From NCBI GenBank assembly GCA_963931925.1, contig OZ007575.1, positions 33,825,850 to 33,889,849 of the forward strand: 64,000 nucleotides of DNA. The letters are read 5' to 3'. Within the stretch, counting starts at the first letter, position 1; every line of letters begins with the position of its first letter. This DNA is from Onchidella celtica. Its lineage: Eukaryota > Mollusca > Gastropoda > Systellommatophora > Onchidiidae. The notes beneath the pieces were generated by a model, which had not been told where the DNA came from, did no database searches, and saw only the letters and a list, made by a program, of their open reading frames with translations. The translations under genes were made by a program, and so were the position numbers. This document shows, piece by piece, positions 24,105 to 37,550 of this stretch.

Positions 24105-24515
24105 TCCCATGCATCCGTCAGTGTATTCATCCATATATCCATTAATCATCCATAGGCCCATCAGTCCTACCAGCTATCCACCCATCCATCCATCCGTAAA
24201 CACATTCATCCATACCATCCAACTGTTCAGCTATCCATCCATCCTAACGACCTATCCATCCACCCTAACGATGTACCCATCCATCCATCCATCCACACAT
24301 CCATACCATCCATCTGTTCATCTATCCATCCATCCTAACGACCTATCCATCCACCCTAACGATGTATCCATCCATCCATTAATCCAGTCACCCATTTACC
24401 TATCCATCGATTCATCCATCCATCTATCCATCCATTCATTCATCCACCCACCCACTTATCCATCCATCCACTCACCTATCCATCCATCCATCCATCCATC
24501 CATCTGCATCATCTA
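24105..24515. repeat. (CATC)n tract with an internally duplicated segment
   Basis: CATC tetramers are interrupted by CTAACGACC and CTAACGATG variants. The segment containing ATCCTAACGACCTATCCATC followed by ACCCTAACGATGTA appears twice, near 24239 and 24330, about 90 bases apart. This shows a block duplication inside the microsatellite. The 233-codon frame (SIHP repeats) mostly follows from the tetranucleotide. Confidence 0.9.
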
Positions 24516-25365
24516 CCTCTGTCTTCCATCTGTCCCAGAGGTCATTTCTTGCCCCTCCGTATTCTCTCTACCGGATTATGAGCCGTCCATCTCCCGCACA
24601 CAGTTCTTCATTAAAACCCTGTTGCTATTTTTACCCTATAATTGCCGGAAACCCATTCTGTGTTTGACAGATATCTCATATAAAGAGGACACGGTGCCAA
24701 GCCGTAGCGAGTGGCTTTTTTATTTCATTTTTTTCCCCCCCAAAATGTTTGTTTTCGTTTATGCTCTCTCTGTCTCCATTATATTAGTTTTGGCTTGTTT
24801 TAAGCTTTGACAATGATAAAAGACAGAGAAGGAAAGAAAAAAAAAAGAGTTAGAATGCAGAATGATCGGAGGGAGTAAAAAAAGGGGGGGGGGAAGATTG
24901 GTGCATTCTTTACTGTATAAATGTGAAGAAAAAGAAGGAAAAAAATTATATTCTTGTGATTTGCATGGTTTTGTGAGTGTGTGTGTGTGTGTATAATTTG
25001 TCTGTATATGTTCAAGTTATTCTTATTGTTCGGTGATTATTCTTTCTTTTTTTTTTTTCACATTGAAGAGTTGGCATGAGAGAAGGGGAAACCTCTTAAT
25101 ATTTTGTAGCAGGAGACGTTGGCATGGCATTTTCTGAGATGGAATGACATTAAGATAGACAGGCCGCCGTGACAAAGTGAAGGAAATAAAAATCCCAAGT
25201 CTTCACAAAATGAAAAATGTGTATTTGAAAACAGAGATTTTTTTTACGCTTGTGTGTCTCCAGCGAACGTCTCAGCCATTTTCATCCGAACGCTTTGTTT
25301 CCTCTCTCCTGGGAGGGAAAATTTTGCAGCTGAGGTTTTGTTTATTTCTTGATTCAACCATTTTT
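24516..25365. other. Unique intronic sequence; nothing recognised
   Basis: The first 290 bases extend an open + frame out of the (CATC)n tract without recognisable features. The rest is A/T-rich with a short GT run near 24977-24992. Confidence 0.4.
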
Positions 25366-26105
<740 letters not shown>

Positions 26106-26454
26106 CTATTTTTTTTAGTTTTTTTTATTTATTTATATCAATTTTTTTAACAAAACACAATCATGCGGTCGAAATTCACGTGCAATGTAAATGTGAAGAG
26201 ATCAATAGTATTACAAAAAATGAGGATTTAGAGGGGCGGGGGGGGGGGGGTGTCCTAACAGGTTTGAGTATTTCGTGCAAGGATAACATGTTTAGAGAAA
26301 GTCTAACTTTTAGTAGAGATGAAATTTTTGGAAGCTTACGGAAATTGGAAACAAAGGATCAGTCGAAAGTAACTGTTGGACAGAGATTTATACAGCAAGA
26401 ATAAGGAATTTGGGGGGGGGGGAGGAGGAAGTGAAGCCAACCAAGTTGTAAGTG
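26106..26454. other. Unique sequence between the microsatellite and a LINE-like end
   Basis: Contains G-runs near 26237-26250 and 26412-26421. The open + frame through 26404 is an extension of the microsatellite frame and has no recognisable motif. Confidence 0.4.
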
Positions 26455-26700
26455 TTATAGATAGATAAACTCTTTATTATCCCGTGAGACCAAATTTCAT
26501 TTTCACACAGCGTGTAAAAGTACAACACAGTCATGATGTGCACGTGTTACGTATAGTTATAGGAATATTTATGTCATAACTCAATAACCGACATAGCACA
26601 TGAATTTACATGGCTTGGATGAAACACAATGGACGGGATCAAAATTTAGAGCAAAAAAAAAAAGAAAGGAAAATGACAGGGAGCTGATTTATGTGATATA
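26455..26700 (-). mobile_element. Possible 3' end of a non-LTR retrotransposon or SINE
   Basis: The + strand starts GATAGATAAACTCTTTATTA then TCCCGTGAGA, followed by a CAAATTTCATTTTCACACAG segment. Read from the minus strand this is an AT-rich stretch ending in GGGATAATAAAGAG plus a short TATC tail. Many animal LINE and SINE families end in this style, with a short tandem-repeat tail. I cannot name the family and see no reverse transcriptase, so only a truncated copy would be present. Confidence 0.3.
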
Positions 26701-26754
26701 ATCCATAAATTCCAGCTTTTCTGGGATATAACTGTTACTCATAATGCCTCATAC

Positions 26755-26837
26755 ATCCGCCAGTGTATCCATCCACCTATCAATAAATCATGCATCCATT
26801 CACCCATCCATCCATCCATCCATCTAGTCACCCATTC
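26755..26837. repeat. Short (CATC)n tract abutting the 49-bp satellite
   Basis: CATC and CACC tetramers lead without a break into the first satellite unit. The satellite unit itself contains CCATCTATCCG, so it may have been seeded from this microsatellite. Confidence 0.8.
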
Positions 26838-28744
26838 TACCATCTATCCGTCCATGAAGTGAAGAGTGCATCTCACGAGTTGCAGCTACCATCTATCCGT
26901 CCATGAAGGGAAGAGTGCATCTCATGAGTTGCAGCTACCATCTATCCGTCCATGAAGGGAAGAGTGCATCTCACGAGTTGCAGCTACCATCTATCCGTCC
27001 ATGAAGGGAAGAGTGCATCTCACGAGTTGCAGCTACCATCTATCCGGCCATGAAGGGAAGAGTGCATCTCACGAGTTGCAGCTACCATCTATCCGTCCAT
27101 GAAGGGAAGAGTGCATCTCACGAGTTGCAGCTACCATCTATCCGGCCATGAAGGGAAGAGTGCATCTCACGAGTTGCAGCTACCATCTATCCGTCCATGA
27201 AGGGAAGAGTGCATCTCACGAGTTGCAGCTACCATCTATCCGGCCATGAAGGGAAGAGTGCATCTCACGAGTTGCAGCTACCATCTATCCGTCCATGAAG
27301 GGAAGAGTGCATCTCACGAGTTGCAGCTACCATCTATCCGGCCATGAAGGGAAGAGTGCATCTCACGAGTTGCAGCTACCATCTATCCGGCCATGAAGGG
27401 AAGAGTGTATCTCACGAGTTGCAGCTACCATCTATCCGTCCATGAAGGGAAGAGTGCATCTCACGAGTTGCAGCTACCATCTATCCGGCCATGAAGGGAA
27501 GAGTGCATCTCACGAGTTGCAGCTACCATCTATCCGTCCATGAAGGGAAGAGTGCATCTCACGAGTTGCAGCTACCATCTATCCGGCCATGAAGGGAAGA
27601 GTGCATCTCACGAGTTGCAGCTACCATCTATCCGGCCATGAAGGGAAGAGTGCATCTCACGAGTTGCAGCTACCATCTATCCGTCCATGAAGGGAAGAGT
27701 GCATCTCACGAGTTGCAGCTACCATCTATCCGGCCATGAAGGGAAGAGTGCATCTCACGAGTTGCAGCTACCATCTATCCGGCCATGAAGGGAAGAGTGC
27801 ATCTCACGAGTTGCAGCTACCATCTATCCGTCCATGAAGGGAAGAGTGCATCTCACGAGTTGCAGCTACCATCTATCCGGCCATGAAGGGAAGAGTGCAT
27901 CTCACGAGTTGCAGCTACCATCTATCCGGCCATGAAGGGAAGAGTGCATCTCACGAGTTGCAGCTACCATCTATCCGGCCATGAAGGGAAGAGTGCATCT
28001 CACGAGTTGCAGCTACCATCTATCCGGCCATGAAGGGAAGAGTGCATCTCACGAGTTGCAGCTACCATCTATCCGGCCATGAAGGGAAGAGTGCATCTCA
28101 CGAGTTGCAGCTACCATCTATCCGGCCATGAAGGGAAGAGTGCATCTCACGAGTTGCAGCTACCATCTATCCGGCCATGAAGGGAAGAGTGCATCTCACG
28201 AGTTGCAGCTACCATCTATCCGGCCATGAAGGGAAGAGTGCATCTCACGAGTTGCAGCTACCATCTATCCGGCCATGAAGGGAAGAGTGCATCTCACGAG
28301 TTGCAGCTACCATCTATCCGGCCATGAAGGGAAGAGTGCATCTCACGAGTTGCAGCTACCATCTATCCGGCCATGAAGGGAAGAGTGCATCTCACGAGTT
28401 GCAGCTACCATCTATCCGGCCATGAAGGGAAGAGTGCATCTCACGAGTTGCAGCTACCATCTATCCGGCCATGAAGGGAAGAGTGCATCTCACGAGTTGC
28501 AGCTACCATCTATCCGGCCATGAAGGGAAGAGTGCATCTCACGAGTTGCAGCTACCATCTATCCGGCCATGAAAGGAAGAGTGCATCTCACGAGTTGCAG
28601 CTACCATCTATCCGTCCATGAAGGGAAGAGTGCATCTCACGAGTTGCAGCTACCATCTATCCGGCCATGAAGGGAAGAGTGCATCTCACGAGTTGCAGCT
28701 ACCATCTATCCGGCCATGAAGGGAAGAGTGCATCTCACGAGTTA
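26838..28744. repeat. 49-bp satellite, about 39 copies, highly homogeneous
   Basis: The unit contains CCATCTATCCGKCCATGAAG followed by GGAAGAGTGCATCTCACGAG, with a 49-base period. K is the main variable site. The first four units carry T, the next third alternates T and G in irregular pairs and triplets, and about the last half is almost all G, with one T unit near 28608. Other changes are rare: GAAGTG in the first unit, CTCATG in the second, GTGTATC near 27400, GAAAGG near 28570. This is recent expansion and homogenisation, by unequal exchange or rolling-circle amplification. No long frame is open, since 49 is not a multiple of 3. Confidence 0.97.
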
Positions 28745-29360
28745 GAGCTTTGCAAAAAACAACAAGGAGAAGAAAAAAGACAAGAGCTTGAAAGCATCAG
28801 TTAAAAGACAGAGAAAGGCAAGGATGGAATCAACAACAACAACAACCACAACAACAAAAATACCTTTGAGAATGAATGGAGTTGACACTGATGGAAAGGA
28901 AACTGGAGACTCCCAAGTTAGAAAATACAGACATAAAAAAAAACACAAAAAGCAGAGGTGTGTGCAGGTAGTTGAGAAGAATTCAAAAAGGCTAAAACAA
29001 AAAAATCTAGGAGAAACAGTGAATGTCTTCAAAGAAGAAAAAAATATGTGAAGGTTCAAGAGCACAAATAGCATCGTTGAAAGAGAAAGTTGGCCGTAAA
29101 TCAGAGATACAATGGGGGAGAAAATGTCTAAAACAATGAAGATAATTTCATGCCGTCAGAGGATTTTATTTTATTTTGCTTCATTTTATTATATCTTTTT
29201 TTTTTTTTTAAATTTTAATTCATGACGTTTTGTTTTATTTGATCTTGTACTATATTATTTTAGATTACTTTTTATCTTGGTTTCTGTTTTTCTTTTTGTT
29301 TTTGTTGTAGTTATTTGGGGTTTTTTTTTCTTTTATTTGTGACGTTTCTGACACAGTTGC
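28745..29360. other. A-rich segment with a Lys-rich open frame; no supported gene
   Basis: An open + frame runs from just after the last satellite unit (28746) to a TGA near 29049. It is about 101 codons, with an ATG near 28824. It is rich in Lys, with a Thr run from (CAA)n-type repeats and a KYRHKKKHKKQ basic stretch. The A-rich, T-poor strand makes open frames likely by chance. There is no polypyrimidine tract before it and no homology that I recognise. After 29100 the sequence is T-rich and featureless. Confidence 0.4.
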
Positions 29361-29563
29361 CTAAGGGCAGCCACACAAAGGCCACCGAATTCGGTCACCG
29401 AGCCACTAAGCGCTTTAGGCGAGAAGAATTGCACTATATAATTTCAACAACTGCACACAGAGCCCACCTAGATTCGGTCCGTTTATGTAGTGCAATTCTT
29501 CTCACCTAAAGCGCCTAGTGGCTCGGTGACCGAATTCGGTGGCCTTTGTGTGGCTGCCCTTAG
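29361..29563. mobile_element. Near-perfect palindromic MITE (203 bp)
   Basis: Two arms of about 77 bases, each starting CTAAGGGCAGCCACACAAAG from its own end, face one another across a spacer of about 48 bases (roughly 29437-29485). Only about two substitutions and a 2-base indel separate the arms, so insertion or gene conversion was recent. Sharing of the outermost CTA/TAG leaves room for a TA target duplication, but the superfamily is uncertain (Tc1/mariner or Harbinger-like are options). There is no coding capacity. A transcript across it would form a long hairpin. Confidence 0.85.
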
Positions 29564-30368
29564 TCGATCTCGTTGTGTTATTAAATTTTTATATTATATT
29601 TACTACTTTTGTGGCATCTTTCAAAAGTGGGCAGCTGCTAAAAACCATAACTTCACATTTTCTGTTCAAATTCTGCACACACACAAAAAAAAAAAAAATT
29701 CTTTGCATTTTTACCAAGCGCATTCACTGACATTCTTCGAATTCAAAACTGGAATTAAATGAAACGAAACAAAATAATATGGAATGAAAACTGTGATCAT
29801 TAGAACCCAGGCGACATGGTCCGTTAGTGTGATTATCGGCCTTGCTGTGCGACTAGGGATTTTATCAGGGACGGTCATGTAGATGTTATTCACGGGTTCT
29901 TTCATATGTGGAAACTGCAACATGTCATTTCGATGTAAGATGTCCAATGGCACAATCCAGGTCGTCTATCTGTAACGATTTTTGTTGTTGTTGCTGTTTG
30001 GTTGGTTTTTCTCCAAGCGTCCGTTGCAGAATATTGCCTGTGAACCCGAATTCCTCATAAGAGCTAGCATGATGGCGAATGAAGTTTTTTTGGGCCCAGA
30101 ATAGAATTATTTGTCTCTTTTGCATCCTCCCTCCCATTCACTCAGCATCGGGTCTCCAAACTCCTCCCACAAACAGCTGTCAGTCTCACTTGTATTATTT
30201 TTTGTGTATGTTTACAAAATAATTTATTTGTTTTTTTATCGTTTCTTTCGCGCTGCAGCGATGAAAAAGACTACTTGATATTGTTGTTGTTGTTACTGTC
30301 TTGTGGAAGTCTGTTGTACATGTAGGCATTGAGATCAACGGTTGTTTTTTTTTCATTGTTTATTGCAG
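29564..30368. other. Unique intronic sequence before the 43-nt exon
   Basis: Contains A12-13 near 29684, (TTG)n near 29982-29995 and a T-rich stretch at 30345-30360. The last 30 bases form a good acceptor context (TTTTTTTTCATTGTTTATTG then CAG). No other gene signal. Confidence 0.45.
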
Positions 30369-30411
30369 GATCCCTCAGGACCAGGACCATCAAGCAAGTC
30401 AGGGTTAACAG
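30369..30411 (+). CDS. soxD: Candidate SoxD coding exon 2 (43 nt, phase 0 in, phase 1 out)
   Basis: A strong acceptor (T-run, TTTATTGCAG) and a near-consensus donor (ACAG|GTAAGA) bracket 43 bases. Entered in phase 0, as left by the exon ending at 3147, they read DPSGPGPSSKSGLT plus one base with no stop. Splicing to exon 1 would give a zipper start ending LSKQKDQ followed by this short Ser/Gly/Pro-rich insert. Known vertebrate SOX5/6 sequence continues with a Gln-rich coiled coil here, so the insert would be lineage-specific or alternatively used. Because 43 is not a multiple of 3, skipping it would need a different downstream exon phase. The splice sites are good, but use of this exon is inferred. 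Confidence 0.5.
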
Positions 30412-31398
30412 GTAAGACAGTTACATGGTTTTGTGTCTGTCGGTACGGTATCGTCCCTCTCTGAGCTCCTCCGAGCCAACTTCACAAATCTCCTTGGCGA
30501 ATGCGATGCTCAATTGTGATAATCGTAAGAAATGGGAGCCGCACTTTTCAAAGGATAATCGATTCTTATTATGAGAGCATTGTATCATGCGATTATATAA
30601 ACCCTTTCCGTGCTATCCTGTTTTTAAGCCACCCGTCTCATTTGTCCCTCAAACTTTAGTCTATTGTCTTCAAACAAGTGCACATATTGGTTATTTTTCA
30701 AATTCTACTTACTTTTCCAAAACAAAAAAAAAAGGGAAAAACTTTACATGGTGCTTTTTTTAAATGATTCATTTCAGGTAATTTTTTGTAAAAAAAGAAA
30801 AAAATGGGTAATGGAATGAGATTCAGTGACAGTGGATAATATGTGGATTCAGTGACAGTGGATGATGTGTCTACATGCATAAATGTATATTAATGAACAG
30901 AATTTGGAAGGTCATAGATGCTTTCACCATATGGCTCGACGTGTAACTCAGTATTGGCGTACGAGCCAGTTCACTGTTAAATTATCGTTGAATCACAACA
31001 GTTGCAAGCATTATTCAAACAATATTGAAGAAACATGCTCAGGCTGTAGATAGACGTGTTCTGGTTTCAAAATGTAATCTCGTCCCGTCACTTGCTATGG
31101 AACAACACATGTTACAATAATTAAACACAGATCCCAGTAACAAAATAATACACCGGCATGTTGGTGATAAGTCCACATTACTCAGGTATCAAATTTAACA
31201 TACAAATGGAACGTATTAGACCTCTGTGGATATGAGACGAAATGGCGGGTTTAATCTTCATAGGCTGCACCTGTTGTTAGAACGCAAAACAAAAATATTG
31301 ACCTCATTGCCTAAAAGGGGGTATGTCATTTTGCATACAGAAGAAGACCAGATGGAAAAAACGACCATAGTCAGCTCTTTAACGATTTTTTGGTGATT
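30412..31398. other. Intronic sequence after the 43-nt exon; nothing recognised
   Basis: AT-leaning unique DNA. A 14-base phrase (GATTCAGTGACAGT) is repeated 24 bases apart near 30819 and 30843. No gene or element ends seen until the piggyBac-type MITE. Confidence 0.4.
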
Positions 31399-31402
31399 TT
31401 AA

Positions 31403-31615
31403 CCCTCTAGTGCCCAGACAATGTGCCTTGTCCGACAATTTTAATATATTATATGCAAAGCAAAATTTATGTAAAACGAATGAAAAACAGAAAGAAAAAA
31501 AAGGACCATATTATCAAGTAAAACAATTCATCGAGAACTTAAAAATTGTCCAAAGTGTGGAACTTTAGGCACCAAGTGAACTGTTCCAAATATGGTATCC
31601 TGGGGCACTAGAGGG
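31403..31615. mobile_element. piggyBac-type MITE (213 bp)
   Basis: The ends are CCCTCTAGTGCCC and its exact reverse complement GGGCACTAGAGGG. TTAA lies immediately before the left end (31399-31402) and TCAA after the right end (31616-31619), one base off the TTAA duplication made by piggyBac transposases. The interior is A-rich and non-coding. It would be moved in trans by a piggyBac-family transposase encoded elsewhere. Confidence 0.8.
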
Positions 31616-31619
31616 TCAA

Positions 31620-32194
31620 GAAAAAAATATTACACTGGCTACTTTGCCCCAAAGCCCAGTTTTATCCTACTTAAATAAAGCACCCAGTGATGAAACGTGT
31701 TGCTTTTCTTTCTATTGCTTTTTCAACAGTGCACTTGGGGACTCTCAAACTTTAAAAAATCGCTATTTTCAGTCCCAGGCGTAGGTAACTATGGTAGTTG
31801 GTTTTTTTTATATATATGGGTCTTCAAAAGTAAATTTTGTTTAATGGACTGTGTTGACCGGTACGTTATGTAGCATACTCGTTACTGAATAGTTCAGAAT
31901 ACCACAGGCCTGAGCCATCTCCACACTTAAGCATCCAATCTCGCGCTGGGGATTTGTGAAGTTTTTTGTTTTTTTTGGAATTCATTGGTTTTGCTTCTGC
32001 AGCTGTTCTTCATATTGTAGTTGTTATTGTTGTTAAAACTTGCAGCTGTTGCTGTAGAGCTGTAGAGGTCATTACGACTTCGTTTCGTCGTTGTTTTTGA
32101 TAATGTTGTTGTCGCTATTCTTGTATCGTTTGTTTTCTGTTGATGTTTGTTTGTGGTTGCTGCTGTTCGCGAGATTTACAGAAGTATTGGAGCT
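31620..32194. other. Unique intronic sequence; nothing recognised
   Basis: Mixed sequence, T- and G-rich after 31950 with scattered GTTGTTGT. No gene or element seen. Confidence 0.4.
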
Positions 32195-32350
32195 GTTTCT
32201 CTCTCTCTTTCTCTCTCTCCCTCTCTCTCTCTCTCTGTCCCTCTCTTTCTGTTTTTGTCGATGTATCTATGTGCGTGTGTGTGTGTGTCTGTCTGTCTGC
32301 CTGTCTGTCTTTCTATCTATCTGTATGCCTGTCTTTCTACTTATCTATCT
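32195..32350. repeat. (TC)n to (GT)n to (TCTG)n compound microsatellite
   Basis: CT repeats, a short GTGTGT run near 32273-32288 and TCTG/TCTA tetramers in series. The three open + frames here are artefacts. Confidence 0.9.
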
Positions 32351-33753
<1,403 letters not shown>

Positions 33754-36700
33754 GTATCGGCTGAAACCAATCACAAAATGGGTGGTAAATTTAAGACTTT
33801 AAGACATGGAGTCGAGTATCGAGAAAACTTTGAAACAACTCCTCGTTGCTGCACACTCTCAGGCAAAGACGTACAATTTTAAGAACAGCAGTATGTGTAT
33901 CATTATTCCAACTTGCGTCCCATTTGGGAATGATTTTCGAACGTTTTAGACCATGACAGCTTGCCATACTTTTTTTTCCCCCTTTCCTCCTTCACAAGCA
34001 ATGTTTTCTTTTGAAAATGGAGATTTAAAGATAATCTCCCTTTGTCCGCCGCCGCAAGTGGCTTCAGTACCGGCACGACAGTGAAAGTTGAAACAAATGT
34101 AACAAATGGAAACAATCTGCTCTCTAATTTTCATCACCTTTTTCCCCCCGTCTCAGTAAGCTCTCACATGATACGGCAGCCAAGGGGTTTTTCACATTTG
34201 TTTTGTGAACTGGATAATGGCCTTCTTCCCCTAAAAACCCCCCGATAGCGTCTTTTAGTTTATGTTTCTCTTAAGTGCGGAAAACAAGTTACATGCTTTA
34301 TGATTGTATCACACCCCCCCCCACCCCCTCCCTGCCCCCTACTTCCTCCCTTTTGTTCATTTTTTTTTCGTCATATCATATTATTTGCCTAGTGGGAAGG
34401 GGGGGGGGGGGAGAGGGGGGTGTTGGAGAGAATTGAGTCAGTGAATAAAAGACAAGGTCTCTTTTCATTCAGAAATTTCCTTTGAAAATAGCTCAGTCCG
34501 TTGTGTAACGTGTGCATGCCTTGTTTGTTTTCATTAAGGGGGGCAGAAAATGAACTTTGGAACCTTTATTACCCTTTTCTTCTGTTTAATCTTCCAGTGG
34601 GAAGACGAAAACAATATTTTCATTTCTTTGATTCCCTTTGAAAGTCTAAATGCTTTTAAATAGTTTGATAATAGCAATTTCGGCTGCCCTCTTTTTTTTT
34701 TTCTTCAGCTCTTTCGTTTTTGGTCAGCCCCCGTGTTTTGTGTTGTTCCCACGACTCTGTGGCAGAAAAGAAAACCCCGACCACAACGCAGGCATTGTTG
34801 TGTTATAAAAATTGAAGTAGGAAAGTTAAGTATCGCATACTTACATGCTTCACCCTCAAAAGATAAATTTGGCTCAGCCTTTGAAAAGATACTTTCAACT
34901 ACTGCAAGTTGCCTTTGTTGTCGTGGGGAATTTTCTTTTCTTTTTTTTTTTTAGTTATTATTTACGCGCTGTTATTGTTTATGTTGTTGTTGTTGTTGCT
35001 TTGAATCATTCCACTCCTGCATACTCCCCCATACCCTTTTTTTTTTCAGTGTCCTCATTGGTAATTTGTGGGTAATGTGAAACATAACTGCCCCTCTTTT
35101 GTTCTTTTGACAAGAGATGAATTGTTGCTTTCATGAGAGGAGTTCTTAACTGGTTGAGAAAGAAAACAACAAACAAACAAAAAAATATGTGTTCTTGAGT
35201 CTTATATCAGCCGTTCCTTAGAACAGCCATTTAATGATTATGAAAGACGAAAATGTCTTTTGTGTGCATTTACAAAGAAATTCAGAAATGGTTTTTAGCG
35301 CTTCAGAATTAAGGAAAGACAGATGTATGGGGGCATACGAAGGAGATGAAAAAACACGGGGAATTCAATGTTTTTGCGAGTTGTCTTGAATGAGTCACAA
35401 TGTGGAGACACCTGTTTGGGGCGAAAACAGTTCTATAACAATAAAAGGAGCTCTTCATTAAAACTTTACAAAAAAAATTAGTTTTATGTTCGCCGTTGCG
35501 CAGCATCATTGTCATCTGTTCTGGATTTTACACGAGAAATCAACACTCGTTTCTGTAGTAGAAAAGGGAATATAAACAGGGAATAACACCACGTGAACAA
35601 TTTAGCCAATCAGCATTCTAGTCAGTAAGTCTTACAACTTCTTGTCCCCCTCCCCACCCCCTTCCCAAATCTCTCCTACCAACAACCTCATTTCCGTCAT
35701 TACCAATCCCCCGTCCCACACCTTTCCTCACCCACCCACCCCCCCCCTTCCCCCAGAGCCCCAACCTGCTTGGCCGTTATCAAACACTACTGGGAGCAGC
35801 AGCACCAGAGCTAACTACCCCAACATTTGGAAACAATTAGCGAGCTGATTCCGGCTCCATTGAAGTGACTTCTTTGTTCTGCCAAGTAATACTTTGCAAT
35901 TCTGCATTGTTTTTGTTGTAGTTATTTTTTCTTCCTTCCACGGCGACAGCCAGAAGTTAGTGTAGTGTCAGACGGTGCCAGAGTCTACATCTCAAATTTC
36001 AAAAAGGAAAAAAGAAAACTTGAGTCATAAAGTGCGCTTGTTAACCTAGGAATTTATGTTCATGTCTTACAGAGTATAATTTGGGATGTAGATCCTTATT
36101 TCAAGATGGTCGCAGCCGAAGATTTCTACATGACTGTCTGACATACATTTCAGTATGATTTAGCAATGAGGAATGGATCAATATGAGACTATTATATACA
36201 TATGAAAAAAAAAGAAACATAAAGTCCCAGACTGTACTTTTAAGACATCATGAATTCATACGTCTGAAAATATGAAGTTAATTTTTGAAAATGAAAATAT
36301 CATATAAATTATACCATCATTTGATTCATTAGGTCAAATTCTGTTGCTTTGACGACTTGTTTCAGAGCTAAAAGCCAATGAACTGCTCGCATCAAAGCTC
36401 TGTTGCTAAAACTTCGTAGCATTTTCTTCTGCAGTGGTAAAATCCTTCTACGACAACGAGTCAGTTTATCAAGACAAAATGACTCATTGCTGCCTAAACT
36501 GGGAACAGGCAGTGACATGAGGTGTGAATCTATTATTTTCTATTACTTTTTTCATTGTCATACAAACTAAAAAGGCTAAGTGGTCGTCCTTTTAGGTAAT
36601 TGGAAGTGAGAGAAAAACTCTTAATGTTTTGAGTTTACTTTAAGTTTTCCCCGCAGTGTGAAATGAACTGTGGTTGGTTAAAACTAAAAGCACATTAAAT

Positions 36701-37340
36701 CCTTTGTTGTTGTATTCTTACTATGGCCATGAACTCTGCTGGAGATATATCGCCTACCGTGCTTCAATTTGGTTCTTAATTCCTGACAGACTTGAGGGTA
36801 TTTCCTCAACAGCTAGAACAGTGGGATCTCTACATGGGTCTTGCCACAAAATGAACAACGGGCGATAATACACAATTAGAACCACCGTCTTCCTTCAGCG
36901 CTAGGAAGTTCTAATGGTACTCTTCGGGAATAAATCACGCTGATTCCTTCTTCCGTTCAGAACAAGGGCAAGAACAGAAGAGTTATCCTGCTTATGAAAC
37001 AATGTTGATGTCTTTCACATGAAGGAGCGCCTTTGCTTGAGCATGGTTGAATAGGCTTCCGCTAAACGAACCCAGCGACTTCATTATTAGATCTATGTTT
37101 GCCTTTGCCCACCACATCTGAACACGTGTCCTTGTCCATGGAGCAGAACTTTCTGGATATGCACTGATGGGTTACTCAGTGTAAAATGTCACAACGCACT
37201 TTTTTTTGTGTGTGTTGTTGTTGTTGCTTTTTTTAAATTTGAAACTTTCGACATGTAATAGGAAACTGTGAGTGATCCATCCTTGTTTTAGAGTCATTGT
37301 TCTGTACAAACTATTTTGTGAGATGCTACAATAGTTAAGC
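33754..37340. other. Unique intronic sequence; no supported gene
   Basis: Contains C- and G-runs (34312-34340, 34399-34412, 35740-35750) and T-runs (34691, 34940). Short frames on either strand have no recognisable domains. The part at about 36660-36930 is of even composition and low repeat content and reads like possible conserved non-coding DNA, but this cannot be judged without another species. Confidence 0.4.
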
Positions 37341-37550
37341 TTACAATCGGGGCTTTGCCGATTGGCAGAACGATTTTCTGCGTTATACAATTTGCTGAAC
37401 GACGTTCTGCGAAAATAAAATGCACGTTTTGCTAAAAGACAAGTTACATTGTAACTGTTTGCTGAACGATACTTAGCATTATGCACGTGTTGTCGAGCAA
37501 TTTTTTGCAGTGTCTATGTTTTGTCTAACGGCATGTTGCTTACATGTGTA
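37341..37550. repeat. Degenerate tandem repeat, about 31-35 bp unit
   Basis: The phrase TTTGCTGAACGA followed by a TTCTGCG/TTAGCATTATGCACG-like segment recurs about six times in decayed form, starting near 37365, 37393, 37427, 37456, 37487 and 37520. Units differ by substitutions and small indels, so the array is old. A minus-strand frame through it repeats N-A-x-Y/N-R-S-A-N, a result of the repeat. Confidence 0.55.

Noticed and set aside
24109-24810. 233-codon frame repeating SIHP
   Set aside because: First two-thirds translate (CATC)n. The C-terminal part has no domain and the strand context is not exon-like.
26838-28744. CRISPR-like array (regular 49-bp repeats)
   Set aside because: There are no unique spacers. 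Units are head-to-tail and identical apart from a few variant bases, so it is a satellite, and the genome is animal.
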